Shown here: in pieces, positions 26,470 through 38,401 of the stretch
How the letters are laid out: each line of letters begins with the position of its first letter
Position numbering within the stretch: position 1 is the stretch's first letter
Assembly (NCBI GenBank): GCA_012861695.1
Contig: JAAOOA010000033.1
Coordinates: 15,894,434 to 15,958,433, forward strand
DNA length: 64,000 nt
Reading direction: 5' to 3'
Origin: Trematomus loennbergii
Taxonomy: Eukaryota > Chordata > Actinopteri > Perciformes > Nototheniidae
Program-made: the position numbers and the translations under genes
Notes under the pieces: generated by a model
Databases searched by the model: none
Told to the model about the DNA's origin: nothing
Seen by the model: the letters and a program-made list of their open reading frames with translations, nothing else

Positions 26470-29400
26470 CTAGCAAAGTCTTAGTAAACAGGCGTGTGTG
26501 TGATGTAGATCGCCACAGGGCTCCAGCAGGTTGAAGACAATGGTCAGAAGGTTGCAATGATCGTCCGTGAAGAAGCACATGGCGGCCACATGAAGGAAGA
26601 GGATGGAGAGGGAAATTAATCCTGCTACCTTTACACCACTCCACAGGACACGCAAACAACAGCTAACCACAAACACAAAATACAGAAATAAGTGAAAGGG
26701 GAACATTTCCAGTATTTTGGTGTAAGTGTGTTGTGTCACCGACAAACAGTTTTCATTGTTCATGTGCTCTCATCGTTACGCTCAGCCTAAAAAGATAAAA
26801 GAAAGTTGTTTCAAAACATATCTAAGCAGTAGGCCTGCCTCTTATGACAAACTGAATTTAAAGAACTACTGTGACATTTTTAGAAATTCTGAATAGTTGA
26901 AAGAAAATATAAATACTTGTATCTGTCTGGTAAATAAAAAGCTGCAGCAAGCAGTTAGCTTAGCATAAATTATTCCAGGCTTTACACGGAAAGAGTTAGC
27001 GTTTCTCTATTCAAACATTACACAACCTGCCTACAAGCACCTATAAAATCAAAATAAAGTCCAAATGAATAAACGCATATCTAATTTGTTAAATCAGTAC
27101 AAAAACTAAGGAGTATAATCGACACATTGTGCTTTAACGATGGATTTGCAGTCTTTATGCTATGCTAAGCTTACCGGCTGCTGTCTCCAGTTTCAAACAA
27201 ACATGGCAGTGATATCAATCTTCTAAAATAACTCTCAACATGAAAATGAATAGCAAGTGAAAGTGTTAGCCATGGCTGGTAGAAAAAAATGGTCTGAATA
27301 TTATATTGACCAGAGTTAAATAGCCGAGTCGCAGCATTGTTGATGTCTTCTCTGCAGCTCTATAAAACCAAACAGAATAATGTTAGAAAAGTCCACAGTC
27401 CACAAAACATCTGGTCATTGTAGTTAGCTTAGCTTCAAATTGGCCAACACAGAAATAATACAATGAAATGCTCTTCAGTCAGGCTAGGTTATCAAAACCT
27501 GATGATTAATTATGTACTTAAGACTGTAAACATGTCAGCAAAACTCTGACACAGTAACACCAACCTTTTAACCACCTGTATGCCCAGCTGCTGTTTGAGT
27601 TCTTGTTGTTCCTAAAGAAGAAAGTTAAAATATCAGACAGGTACAATGGTAAGCACAAACTAACATCATGTACTGTAGTGTGTGGTACACACCTTGATTG
27701 TTTTGTAACAATTCTTGTTTTCTCTGCATCTTTTGTCCAGGGTCATGGATTTCTGCCAGACTCAAAGGCACTCAGATTAAGTGACATTTTTATACCACCA
27801 ACAACTCAGATGTAAAAAAGAAAATGGAGCCAGTAGACCCCTCACAAAGTGATATCATGAAAATATATGATAAGGTGTTCATACCTGCTCTATTTCCTCA
27901 TCTTTTCTACGAATGTCTTCCTCAACCTGTGCCAGTATATGCTGCAAAACATTTGATGAGTCAACATCCAGCCATAATACTATAATATCATTGCTATTTA
28001 CAATTTAAACATTTTATAACAATGCATCAATTCAACAGGGTACCTGCAATTCCTGTGCATCATTTTCCAGCCCTTGTTTTTGATCCTGATGTTTCTCTCT
28101 TGAGAATTGTTCCAACTGAAAGAGAAGCAGCTTTTTTTTTTAGTTGCCGTTGTGTTTTGTTCTACAAAGTGGTTTAAAAATGTATCCAACTATGAAATGC
28201 TTATAATTGATTTCAAAGACCACATTTTTGCTGTAGAATTGTAAAAGACATAAGCATATGGCGAAGGCATACCTTAATTCCCCTCTTGAGCCTTTTATTT
28301 TCCTTCTCCTGCACAAAACAAAGAGGAGAAATAGGAAATGAGTTAATAGTGTACGTGGAGATGGTTGGTTGATTGGCTAAAGAGACAGCTATGCCACCCA
28401 TCATTTTAAAGTCCTGTTTTCTCTTGCTTTAGTTGTGTTAACAAAATCGGTTTTCAAATGTTATGCTAATACAGCAGCACTCGGCTAGATGACAATGGTC
28501 ACTACTCCTGACATTGTCAGCGTATTGCACCCACCTGTAATTTGATTTAATAAATCTATTCTTATCCTATTTTACAAGAGGAGTTAATTCACCATCTTCC
28601 TTTTGTGGATCTATTTACTCACAAGCTCAATTGTTTCATCCTCAGCCACAAGCTCCCGCTGCAGAGCCTCTTTCCTTCTTTTTCTTACATTTTCCAGATG
28701 CTGTAACCTGAATACAAAATAATTTTGTTGGTATGAGATTTACAAACATTATAGACTGTGCATTTTTGGTGTTTAGCTGATTCAATGACCAGTGTAGTCT
28801 TTGAGATGATGAAATAAAATTGTTTTTAGTATGGATATTTAAGTGTCATACTCGTTCCCTTTGTTGGTAAGGGACTCATTCTCAGCTTCCATCTCTTGTA
28901 TCGAGGACTGAAGGTGCATTCCATGCGTTAAATATTGCTCATGGAGCTGCTCCTTCACTTGGAGTCTCAGTTCAGCCTGATGGATGCGTCTCCTCAGGTC
29001 CTCTCGTTCCCTAAACACAAGTTTTCATATTGACATGTGACTTCAACTCATATTATTGTACTAAAAGACTGAGATGGGCAATCTATATATTGCCTTGAGA
29101 AAGTATCTTTACTTAATTTAAGCAGACAAAATATTTTTACATGCTGAGATTTGGCATGCTAAGATTGTTACAGAGTAGAACTAATGCCAAAATATTAATA
29201 GAAGAGGTTAAATATGAGACCAAAAGGACTCAAGACATTACCAAGCTGTTTGTGACTTGACCCTCTGACAACCCTCATTTAAAACTGGCATGGGACCTGT
29301 GTTTAAGTCCATCATGCAGGTTATTAATACAAAATCCTTTTTTGCAGTCTCTGTATGCACCTAGATGTAAAGCCTAAATGGATCTAAGATTGTATTTTTT

Positions 29401-29552
29401 TTATAACCAAAACAAACTTAGAACATATGGTAAGTAATATTTTGTATATCTTACCACTCTTGCTCCTCAGATTCTTTCATAACTTCTTCCAGATCTATGA
29501 CTTGCACAGCCTCTGCCATGTCTCCTCTGAAGTTTTCACGTTGGTCAGACAT
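26470..29552 (-). CDS. Small coiled-coil protein with possible C-terminal membrane tail (TMCO5-like, tentative)
   Basis: Minus-strand gene pieced together from splice sites. Coding exons are 29552-29455, 29010-28852, 28707-28623, 28308-28273, 28115-28044, 27941-27885, 27611-27565 and 26662-26470. All phases agree, giving about 248 residues. The start ATG is followed by SDQRENFRGDMAEAV. Residues 20-184 are almost entirely charged heptad-like sequence (for example REDLRRRIHQAELRLQVKEQ and EKENKRLKRGIK), so an elongated coiled coil is expected. The long form ends in a hydrophobic stretch (VKVAGLISLSILFLHVAAM) that would be a membrane anchor. With a donor 11 bp earlier (at 27575) and an acceptor at 26787, the protein would instead end AERNDEST, a soluble tail of 189 residues in total. 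The architecture and the sequence EEQEWERED recall TMCO5 (transmembrane and coiled-coil domains 5), but similarity is weak and the name is not assigned. Upstream non-coding exon(s) were not located. The gene lies head to head with rnft1. Confidence 0.7.
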
Positions 29553-31758
29553 GATGATCTGCCTAAAATGATGCATGATCCAATATAGCTATTGTTAAAC
29601 AAATAACATGTTTAACCCAAAGAGATTTACCATAGCTAAATTGTCACTGAACTAGCAGTAAAGTCAACCTAACCTAACCTAACCATAGTTTGGTCAGTTG
29701 TGAACTAAACCAATACCTAGCAACTGTGTGCATCAGGAAACATTCCACTGTCTCTATGTGATCAATCTGCATTCCATAACAGAATGGTGCCACATTTTGA
29801 AATATAAAGCATGACCAATACACTTTGATAAGAAACAATGTTTGCAAGTAGTATTACCTCAATTAAGTCATTGTAAAATGTATATCCAGTTGATGTGCAG
29901 CATAGTCTGTGCCAACATGTGGCAAGCATTCATTTTCACAAACATCTCTCACGTCCTGCTAGAAGTGCACAAAGTATATTAAAGCCTCATGAGAGTTTAC
30001 TTTAAGATGGCATTAAGTTGTTTTTATATGCTAAAATTGTAGGTATTACCATCTATTGTACACAAAGCCCATATGCCACGCTCATGCAGTCCGCATACAA
30101 ATATAGGAGCTTTTGTGTAGTATATGAGGGGCCCATTTTGCTCATATGTTTTTTGTTTGAATGAAATAAAACAAGCGTTACAAAGGGGTAAAGCTTGGCA
30201 AGATTAAATAATTAGTTTGGTTCCTATGTAAAAGACATATGCATTGATAAGTGATTTATGATGTTCTTACTTGAGATTACTTAAAAAGATATGAAGTCAG
30301 ATAATAAAGAATTCCTAAAGTTAATAAGGATGAACTTCTGTAATACCAAAATTGGGGAATATTAGACTCTTTCTATCTTAACTGAAGACAGACATGGTGA
30401 CAGAGACTTGGTCATATAGGCCTCCAATTTATTGCAAGTCCACTATCATCAAAACAAGACGCACAGAGGCAATGTCCATCACATTCATTATATCCCCCAT
30501 ACCACAAAAGTAGACATTTTCTGGGTATAAAGTTTGTACTTTGATAGCCATTGTATCAAACATGATTGTCACAAATCTATATTTGGATGGGAATGTTTCT
30601 TGATTCCTTTTCAACATGTCCAACGTCATCATTTTAAGGCCAGGCATCCCCAGAACTCATCCACCCATCACAGTCCTTATTTCATGCATTTTAAAAAGTG
30701 CACTCAAATGACATGAAAAATACATTCAGTACAGCATGTGGATGTGGGAAGTTAAGATGGAAAGATTATTTCTGCTGGTTATACACTTGGACCAACTAGG
30801 TGGAGAGAGAGGGTAAAACAGGGGTTGCATGAACAACTTGGGCATCCAAGTCTCAGAAGGGAGTGCAGTTTGTCTATCAGTCAAAATGTATGCAGCATAG
30901 AAAGATACTTATTTACCATCATGATTATAACATATAGGTACATTTGGCTGGTCGAAATAAAATAAAACGTTGTCGTCACAAACTTGAATGGGTAAATGCT
31001 CACCTTTGATGTTGTCTGGCACTTTAGATGTTCCTTCACAGATGAATCCTGTATGTGACCAAGAACTGAATATCTGGGGCCCAAGTCATGGAAACTCCTT
31101 CAGTGAATGATAAGTGTCTTATTTTGAGATAAAACATTTATATAGTGGCCTTTTTGACAGTAGCCATTTGAACATGTCATTGCAGGGTTAGCACAGGTTC
31201 AACTTATTAAAATACTATCGAGTGCGTGACAGCCTTTACTGTGAGTCAGCACGCACATTACCTTAAATGTTTGAATATTTTTAGAGTTTTTTCGCCAATA
31301 AGTACTCTTAGTCCTAATACTTCAGTAGTAAAAGTACTAATTATACTTAATCATAATCAGAAACAGGTTTATTGCCAGGTAGGTTTACACTTAGGCCTAC
31401 AAGGAATTTGACTTGGTGTCGTGGTGCATGAAAACAAGAATTAAAAACACAGGAAGAGAACTAGAAAATATAAAAAAATATATCGTAAAATATAACAGTA
31501 TGTACATTGTAATGGAATAACATATGGAATACAAATCAGCTGTAATACAAAATAATGTTGTACTTGTGTGTAATGTAATGCATAGAGTCTATGATGTGGC
31601 TGAGGTAAAGTGCAAACATATTTTGACTTAAGTACCATTCTTGATGCAGTACTTTTACTTGAAATTGAATAGTTGTACTGTGTGGTATTAGTACCACTGG
31701 TCATGTATGTTTCAATTATGTTAATTTCCATACTGATTTTAACTTGTTGAACCATGTT

Positions 31759-31772
31759 CCAGTAGGTGGCGG
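31759..31772 (+). promoter_or_regulatory. CTCF-type motif at the rnft1 promoter
   Basis: CCAGTAGGTGGCGG matches the CTCF core. It lies about 100 bp upstream of the first upstream ATG of rnft1, between two divergently transcribed genes. Confidence 0.45.
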
Positions 31773-31858
31773 CATTGCAGCATTCTACATCCGACACGCC
31801 GCAAAAACTTCAGCAGAAGAAGTTTGCGACGTCGGCTGTCGTAAACAGCGTCAATAAT

Positions 31859-31882
31859 ATGTCTGAACCAACCATGGTCTGA
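31859..31882 (+). promoter_or_regulatory. Upstream ORF 1 in the rnft1 5' leader
   Basis: Seven-codon frame MSEPTMV followed by TGA, inside the presumed first exon. A second ATG within it (ATGGTCTGA) reads the same stop. It would be expected to lower initiation at the main start. The transcription start is not known, so inclusion in the mRNA is inferred. Confidence 0.35.
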
Positions 31883-31979
31883 ACGAGCAGCGTATGGCTT
31901 AGCCTGAACGATTACAGCTTAGTTTTCCTTTTGGTTTATTTTGCTTTTGTTTCGTTTGGCGACTTGGACTTTATATTAA

Positions 31980-32003
31980 ATGGAGACCAATAGCTTACTA
32001 TGA
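31980..32003 (+). promoter_or_regulatory. Upstream ORF 2, overlapping the rnft1 start as ATGA
   Basis: Frame METNSLL ends in TGA at 32001-32003 and overlaps the candidate main ATG (32000-32002) in an ATGA arrangement. Such stop-start overlap permits termination-reinitiation. The interpretation is inference from sequence. Confidence 0.35.
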
Positions 32004-35000
32004 AACTCCGGGATCAGAATGACAGGTGAGCTGAAGCTTTTAACAGTAGCCTGATGGAAACATCTGTTAGCTGCTAATGCTAACGGCACAGCAGGATACG
32101 GTCAGCTGTCTATTTATCCGTCTGTCACTACTTTTGGTTTGATTGTCTGTGAATGAATAATGTATAGTTCTGCTGACATTACTCAGCTTTCAAAAACATT
32201 TAACTTATAGCCCTGGGGAGACGTTCAATGCAACACTGACTGCTAGTCACAAGAAGTTAGCAACTAAACTCTTGCTAACTTGATGATTACCACTTACACA
32301 AAATACTGACGTCTTCTTGTTTTGGTGTGTCAGCTTTTAGAAATTACACAATACATGTTAATTGGTACTACTTCCACAATTTAACCCTATTCCTATCATC
32401 ACAAACTTAACTTATTTACACTTTAACCTAGTCTATAAAAGTCGTTTTTGATCAGAGAGCCCTCTGTTCAAAGATAAATGCAGGAGCTTGCAGAAAATCA
32501 TTATGCTAAACAGTAATATCTACTTAGATTAACTGACAACTGTGGAATTTGTGAAGTATTATACAAGTTGTTAATACAGCAGTGATCTCAGTTAATGCCA
32601 CACATTGTGACTGTTGCTATAAAAGTTCTTTTTTTAATTTATGTGTTAGGCCTGATTCCAGAAGAGCACTGCAACTGAGGTATTCCCCTGCTGTAATGCA
32701 GCCTAATTCAAGTGAGGGGCGCTCATGAAGGAAATGGTTTATCCCTGAACCTGCAGCCAGAGCCCACCAGGCCTCCAGCCCCCGGGGCGGCTGCTGCCAG
32801 CCCTGAGAGCAACGAGGTGCGGGTAAATATGACCAGCAAGCCGGGGAGAGCGGTGGAGGCGCGTCATCCAGGAGGTCCAGAGTCAACTCCCACAGCCACA
32901 CACACTCTCAGCCGCACTCACACAACCGGGGGCCGCACCACTCCAATCCAGAGGCCGAGCTGGACCCGCCGGACTCTGATCTGGACTCAGGAGAACCCAG
33001 TTCCTCCTTTTCTGAGCTCCGGTGTCTCTTCCGCTGGCTTCAAAAGAGTCTTCCTTTTCTCGTCATCATTTGTGCTAAACTGGTCGTCCAACATGCTCTT
33101 GGTGAGTTCGAGTTAAGGCTACTGTTGGTTACTTTTTTTTTTATAAATAACTTTGTCAGATTCACTATATCCTGGAAATATTATATTAGACAGTTGAAGT
33201 GCAAAATGACATCCTGCTCCTCCCTCTCCCACATGCTATTTGAAAGATTCCACTATGCCAAAGGGAAACAACCAATAATATCCAAGGAGTTTCCTGTGAA
33301 CTGTCAAACTAGGCAGCACTAATCAAATATGAATCCAGATGCTCTTACTTTATTGCCTATTTCTCACTTCAAAATGTTACGGTTTAGCTATGAAAAGAGG
33401 AGGTTTGGAGCAGAGAGGTGGCGCTTGAATTTGGCTCTCAACATGACGGCCTCATTTTACAGCCTAATAGGCAAAACGGTCATAAAAACTTGATATCAGC
33501 GCTGCCTAGATTGTCAGTTTGATTAGACTGATTGACACCTCAGCTCTGAATGTTTGTTATCATTCGGGCGAAGTTGCCATTAGAAACACTGGGCAGATGC
33601 AGAGAAACATGATATTTTCCAGAGTTTATCCATCTCTGGCACTACTGTCAGGATATAGTGGCAGTTTTTAGCAAACATGACAAAAAGTTATATTAAATAA
33701 TATCACAAACTGTAAGCCATTATTGCAACTGTTAGCACAACACAACATATTAAACTATGTTCTCCATTTCACAGGGCTAGCAGTTGGGGTTGGCCTCTTC
33801 ACAACTTTTCTATATGTGAATAAAAACATTCAAACTCAAGTATTTCTTCAGGTAAGTTCAGAACAGAAAAACACATTTTTTAATTCCTTATACATTTCTT
33901 TGTCAATACATCCATAACCATGTGTTTTCTGTGTGTTCCCTCAGGATCGCCACTCCAAGCTGCAGTGTGTATGGCTGCTAGTGTTCCTGACCTCCTCCAC
34001 CCTCCTGCTTTACTACACCTTTCTCAGTGAGACACTCCACTATTGGTAAGAGTGAATACATCACTTCAAAATACTTTGCTAATAATTGCTTTATTGTCCA
34101 TTGGATTTGTATAAAATGGAAATGAGTCATGTAAAATGGACCGCACATTACGGTACACAACAATTATGCGTAATAAAAACTTAACATGCCAAAGTTGGAG
34201 TAATAAAAGTGTGTGCATTGAACTGAAAGGATTTGACCTGAATGTCCTCCTCCCTCCAGCCTCATCTTCCTCAGCCCCACCATTGAGCCGCTGGGTTTCT
34301 GGGAGGTTCTGTGGACCGTCGGCATCACCAACTTCATAATAAAGTTTCTCTTTATGGGGATTAAGTGCCTTATCCTGCTGATGCCGTCCTCACTGGTGAA
34401 CTATAAAACCCAGGTGAGTGCAGCGAAGGTTTTATCCCTAAAGTATTATCACTAAATGTGAGCGCCCAGATGGAGAATATTTAATACATTTCTGTCAAAA
34501 ATAAAAAAGGTAATTTAAATAAACAGATGGAGGGATAGCCCGGTGACCTAGCTATGGAAGGTACACAAATAAACTAATAATCCATTTGTTATCATAGTAA
34601 AATGTCTGTATTTGAACCAAAATTCGAATCAATACATCACAAAAGTTTAAATTGTGTAAGGAGGAAGAGAAAACTTAGCTGAGGGTCCAAGAAGGCCGGG
34701 AAGATCACAGGTGGTGTTGGAGAGGAGTTGTTTTACCCCACCAGCTCCTGGGTTCAGTGATGGTCAAAAGAAAGCCCGGATGATCAGAAAAGGTCACAAG
34801 AAAACTGGGTTCATTAGCTGGGTCAGACTTCCATTCCTGTTGTCTTTCTGCAGTTGAGTGAGATGCCCTTCCTCCTAACCTCACAGGTGTGACTCGTCAT
34901 CTTGATTGGCTTCCTCCAACTCTCAGGTGTGGCTCGTTTAGCCACTCCCCTTTTAATCAGGGAGGAATATATTTTCTGGATTTGCCCCTTGGATTGTTGG

Positions 35001-37115
35001 TTAATTTAAAAAAAAAAATACCACTCAAATGTTATGTCTTGGCTATGAGGGCTTGTTAAACTCAATGCAGTTAAAAAATAAATAATAATAAGTAATGGAA
35101 ACAAGGGATATTGCGAGAAGAAAACTCTGAGAATTAAGTCACAAATTTCTGAAAAAATCTGAGATTCAGTCATACAATTCGTACATTTGCAAGATAAATA
35201 ACTTGTAGAATTTAGTGAAGTTTTTTTAAGGAACCAAATCACACCACGGACACCTAACAGGGAATCCATATACACATTAGTAAGGAGCTGCCCCAATATA
35301 AAACATTGATGTCTCAATTGAGTTGCAGTTCCTGATTGACAAAAGCTACTGCCTCACAATAATGTATCTTCCAAGTCTGTTAGCTTATAATACAATTATT
35401 AGTCTGGGCAGAAATCAGCAGTATTTCCTTAATGCTGAATCTGATTGCAATGTAGAATTTGATCAGCTCATCCATTGCAGGCATAATAGTATACACCAAG
35501 CGGTGGCCCCGCAGATGTTGCAGATGTTGTACATGGCGGCTCTTGTTCAGAAGTTCTTATTCAGCGTGTGTGCGTCTGCAGGGCCGGTGGGTGATGCTGA
35601 GCGAGGAGCTGGGTCAGGCCCACCAGGCCACGGCTCCTGTCCCGCTGTGGTTCCGCTACCTGGTCACCTACCAGGAGGTGGACGGCACCCCCGGCCTCAC
35701 ACTGGGAGTCCTGCTGGCTTTGCTCTACCTCATAATGAAGGTGTGATCCGTCAAACTAACCAGATATACTTGTTTTTATTATTAATGTTTCTGAACTGAA
35801 AGTAATCTTTTTCCCTACTTTAGCTTTTAGGATTGTACGGACAGTCGACGTCCATACTGAAAACTGTGAGGGTCTTTCTAAATGGCGAGGTCAGTGGGGA
35901 ATCCTCTTAGTTAAATATGAAAAGGTCACATTGAGTAACCAGCTGTGTTGAGGTGTTGGGTTTTTGTGTCTCAGCATACAGGCACAGCAGCCACTAGGAG
36001 TCAGTGCAGCGAGGCCGGAGACGTGTGTCCCATCTGTCAGGGCGAGTACCGGGACCCCGGGTGCTGCTCTGTCAGGTAATACCACTGCTCAGGATCTAGC
36101 ATTATACTTGTAAAATGTTAAATTTGAGTTATTGATGAGCTTTTACTGCTTAAACAGACAGATATATATCTTTTAGGCATCTGTCACATACTGTATATCC
36201 TTTGTCTTTATTCATGTTATTATTACTTCACTTTTTTAAACTTTACTGCAGTTGTGGAATTCATGTGCGTTAGATCACAAATGTATAATCAATGAGCAAA
36301 TATATAAACTTATATCATACATTGGTCATTTTAATAATAACTAAGGCTGTCAATTTGAACCCTCGATATTAATCTGGACACCTAAACGTTTCTAAAAAAA
36401 TAAAGTTAATTGACTCAAACTTCCTCCTGTAATTCCAGCACAGATTTTGTGGTTACATGGCAAACAAAGTTAACACAATGACGGTGGAGATATCCCCCCC
36501 CCCCCCTGTGTGTAGAACAGAAAAGTCTGTTTTAAAAAGCTTCCAGATGAAAGAAAAAAATCATGATTAATGACATTATAATTGTGATTACATTGTTTGT
36601 AGCCTTTATTTAACCAGGTTAAAAAATCCCATTGAGATCAACGATCTCTTTTTCAAGGGAGACCTGCGGTACATTAGTTACACATAAAAACAACAGAAAA
36701 CAAAAAGGACATCACAACATAATTACAGGGGTATACATTAGCAACCTATTTACAGTGACAGGTATCCAATAACATTTCATCCAGCCGTGCTTTAAAATGA
36801 TGCAAGGGAATCAAAATGCTCAGATTTAATGACATTCTTAAGTGATTACCAGTACACTAATAAGGACCCATGTTGTTCTTTTGAAATGATTCTATTCCCA
36901 TCCTGTGTTCCTGAACCAGCTGTGGCCTTTAGTCATGCATAATGAGTGCAGGACGTGCTGACGTGTGTTTCTGTGTGCAGCACATCTTCTGTGATGACTG
37001 CATCGCGCTGTGGTTCAACCGGGAGAAGAGCTGCCCTCTGTGCCGCACCGTCATCACTGAGAAGGTCTACAAGTGGAGGGACGGAGCCACATCTCCACAC
37101 CTGCAGATTTATTAA
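32000..37115 (+). CDS. rnft1: RING finger and transmembrane domain protein 1 (E3 ubiquitin ligase)
   Basis: RNFT1 is a multi-pass ER membrane ubiquitin ligase linked to ER-associated degradation. Coding exons are 32000-32025, 32650-33101, 33775-33851, 33945-34045, 34260-34413, 35582-35740, 35824-35889, 35975-36075 and 36981-37115, all with GT/AG borders and consistent phases apart from the indels below. About 423 residues are expected (human 435). The order is a His/Ser-rich N-terminus (SHSHTHSQPHSHNRG), FSELRCLFRWLQKSLPFLV, several hydrophobic segments (GVGLFTTFLY; WLLVFLTSSTLLLYY; FLFMGIKCLILLMP; LGVLLALLYLIMK), then a C3HC4 RING (VCPICQGEY ... HIFCDDCIALWFNREKSCPLC) and the end GATSPHLQIY. 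The start is taken at MKLRDQND; a start at MQPNSSEG (32696) in the same frame is equally possible and matches the human MQAN region. Three one-base indels break the frame: an extra G in the run 32716-32719, a missing G in 32843-32846, and a missing base at 36055-36061 just before the third zinc ligand. The neighbour is rps6kb1, tail to tail. Confidence 0.93.
36341..36595. repeat. Possible degraded hAT-type repeat fragment in rnft1 intron 8
   Basis: Starts with AAGGCTGTCAATTTGAACC and ends with ATCATGATTAATGACATT, the kind of sequence seen in common fish hAT-type repeats. It abuts the antisense LINE tail. Ends and target duplications could not be defined. Confidence 0.3.
36598..36830 (-). mobile_element. 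5'-truncated LINE tail in rnft1 intron 8
   Basis: Read on the minus strand, this is the same family as the LINE at 21.8-23.96 kb. It encodes the last residues (HFKARLDEMLL then DTCHCK and stop) and shares the 3' tail GGTCTCCCTTGAAAAAGA and GATCTCAATGGGATT, ending TTAAATAAAGGC. Only the final 230 bp or so are present, typical of incomplete reverse transcription. It lies antisense in the intron, so it should not disturb splicing. Confidence 0.8.
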
Positions 37116-37961
37116 GTAATAAGGTATAGGTGGGGGGGGGTCTAGGGTGTTGGGCTTGTATTTATAATGTGATTTTTTTTTTCTTCATACCCTTATCCAG
37201 TGAAGTTAACACACTGTTTCTTTAACGGGCTAAGGGCCACCAGTTGCACCGACAGTTATTATGTGTCGGATTTATTCACCATTCCTCTCTATTCCTCAAT
37301 CTCACAGACGACAGAGCTGATTTATTGTCATGCCCTTAAGTGATTTATTTTGTATTTTAAGTTGTGTTGTGTTGCTTTTATTCACCTTAAATCTCAATAT
37401 AATCGTTCCTATTGTAGCAGGAAATTATTCTACTTTGACAGTTTCTTCTACTTGTAAATACGACAGAGAAAAATATATAAAGTATTTTAAAGATCTTTTT
37501 TCCTCAACAACACGTTTGAACAAACATGCAACACATGGGACACTGTTTCTCAATTTGTGGCAGACGTGTTATTTGTAACAGCTCAGGAGGGCCTGCTGAA
37601 TTCTGCTTTATCTCTGAGCTCCTACGGCACTGTGAAGGCTTTGAGGAAGCCCGGTCCATCACATGGTCCGAGAGTGACCTCTGTCATCCTGCATCCTGAA
37701 AAGCACTGAAAACATACATGGCAGGCTTAAACATTTCTTTACGTGATGGATAAACAGTTTGCCTTTTGCTTTCAGCGTTTGGTGATTTTTTTTCCACAAA
37801 TGATAAAAAAGGATGCAACTGAGATTTATTTACAAACTATTTTTCTATAGAGGCTACAGAGCCTCGTTTTTGTAAAAACCAAAGACTGGGAGAAACATCT
37901 ATTTTATTATGTACAAAAATCATTTCACTGTGTTGTTATTTTATCCATTTAGATGATTCTG

Positions 37962-37967
37962 AATAAA
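37962..37967 (+). terminator. rnft1: Poly(A) signal of rnft1
   Basis: AATAAA about 850 bp downstream of the rnft1 stop codon, followed by a T-rich stretch. It defines an mRNA end near 37985. Confidence 0.7.
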
Positions 37968-38029
37968 GATCTACAATTTAAATGTTTGACTTGTCTTATG
38001 TTGCAAAAAGACTAAACATTTGCTGTCGC

Positions 38030-38265
38030 TTTAAAGCAATTGTCAATTAGTGCATGAGTCTACTCTGCTCTGATTGGTCAACTGCTTAGAGATGTCCCAC
38101 CCCTTATCACATACAATGTGTTGGAGCACTAGCCAATGGAAGCGTGTGTTACGTAGTGAAGTTACTATGTACTAAGTTCTAGCAGTGTGTGGGAGAGAAA
38201 CTCGCTCTGGAAGGAACTTTGGGATTTTAGCTTTTGCAGACCATTAACATGCACACAAACCTACC
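38030..38265 (-). repeat. Interspersed repeat, copy 1 of a shared family
   Basis: On the minus strand it reads GGTCTGCAAAAGCTAAAATC, then AAAGTTCCTTCCAGAG and GAGTTTCTCTCCCACACACT, then a part with CCAATCAGAGCAGAGTAGAC. The first part also occurs at 43.9 kb and 53.5 kb in this window. It fills the gap between the rnft1 and rps6kb1 3' ends. Confidence 0.65.
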
Positions 38266-38395
38266 TTGCCACGGCTCAGACTATTTATTTTATTTGACTT
38301 CATCATGTACATATTGCAACTTATCAATCCCCATGTGAAGGGGCAGATCTAGAGAAGAACACGCAACATCATGTTATTTAATTCCCACTGGTGAT

Positions 38396-38401
38396 TTTAT
38401 T
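38396..38401 (-). terminator. rps6kb1: Candidate poly(A) signal of rps6kb1
   Basis: AATAAA on the minus strand, 2.3 kb beyond the rps6kb1 stop. Another minus-strand AATAAA lies at 38284-38289. Which one is used, or whether an earlier non-canonical signal is used, cannot be told from sequence. Confidence 0.35.

Noticed and set aside
26363..26659. 98-codon minus-strand frame as the coiled-coil gene tail
   Set aside because: Reached only by pairing the outer donor with the weak acceptor. Basic, Cys/His-rich nonsense-like composition, whereas the alternative frame gives a clean hydrophobic helix.
32712..33116. 134-codon plus-strand open frame as the rnft1 start
   Set aside because: Only its first third (HEGNGLSLNLQPEP) is plausible RNFT1. 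The conserved FSELRCLFRWLQKSLP follows in another frame because of the indels.
35323..35799. 158-codon plus-strand open frame
   Set aside because: It runs from intron sequence through rnft1 exon 6 in a wrong frame. The true reading is 35582-35740 in the frame of WVMLSEELGQ.
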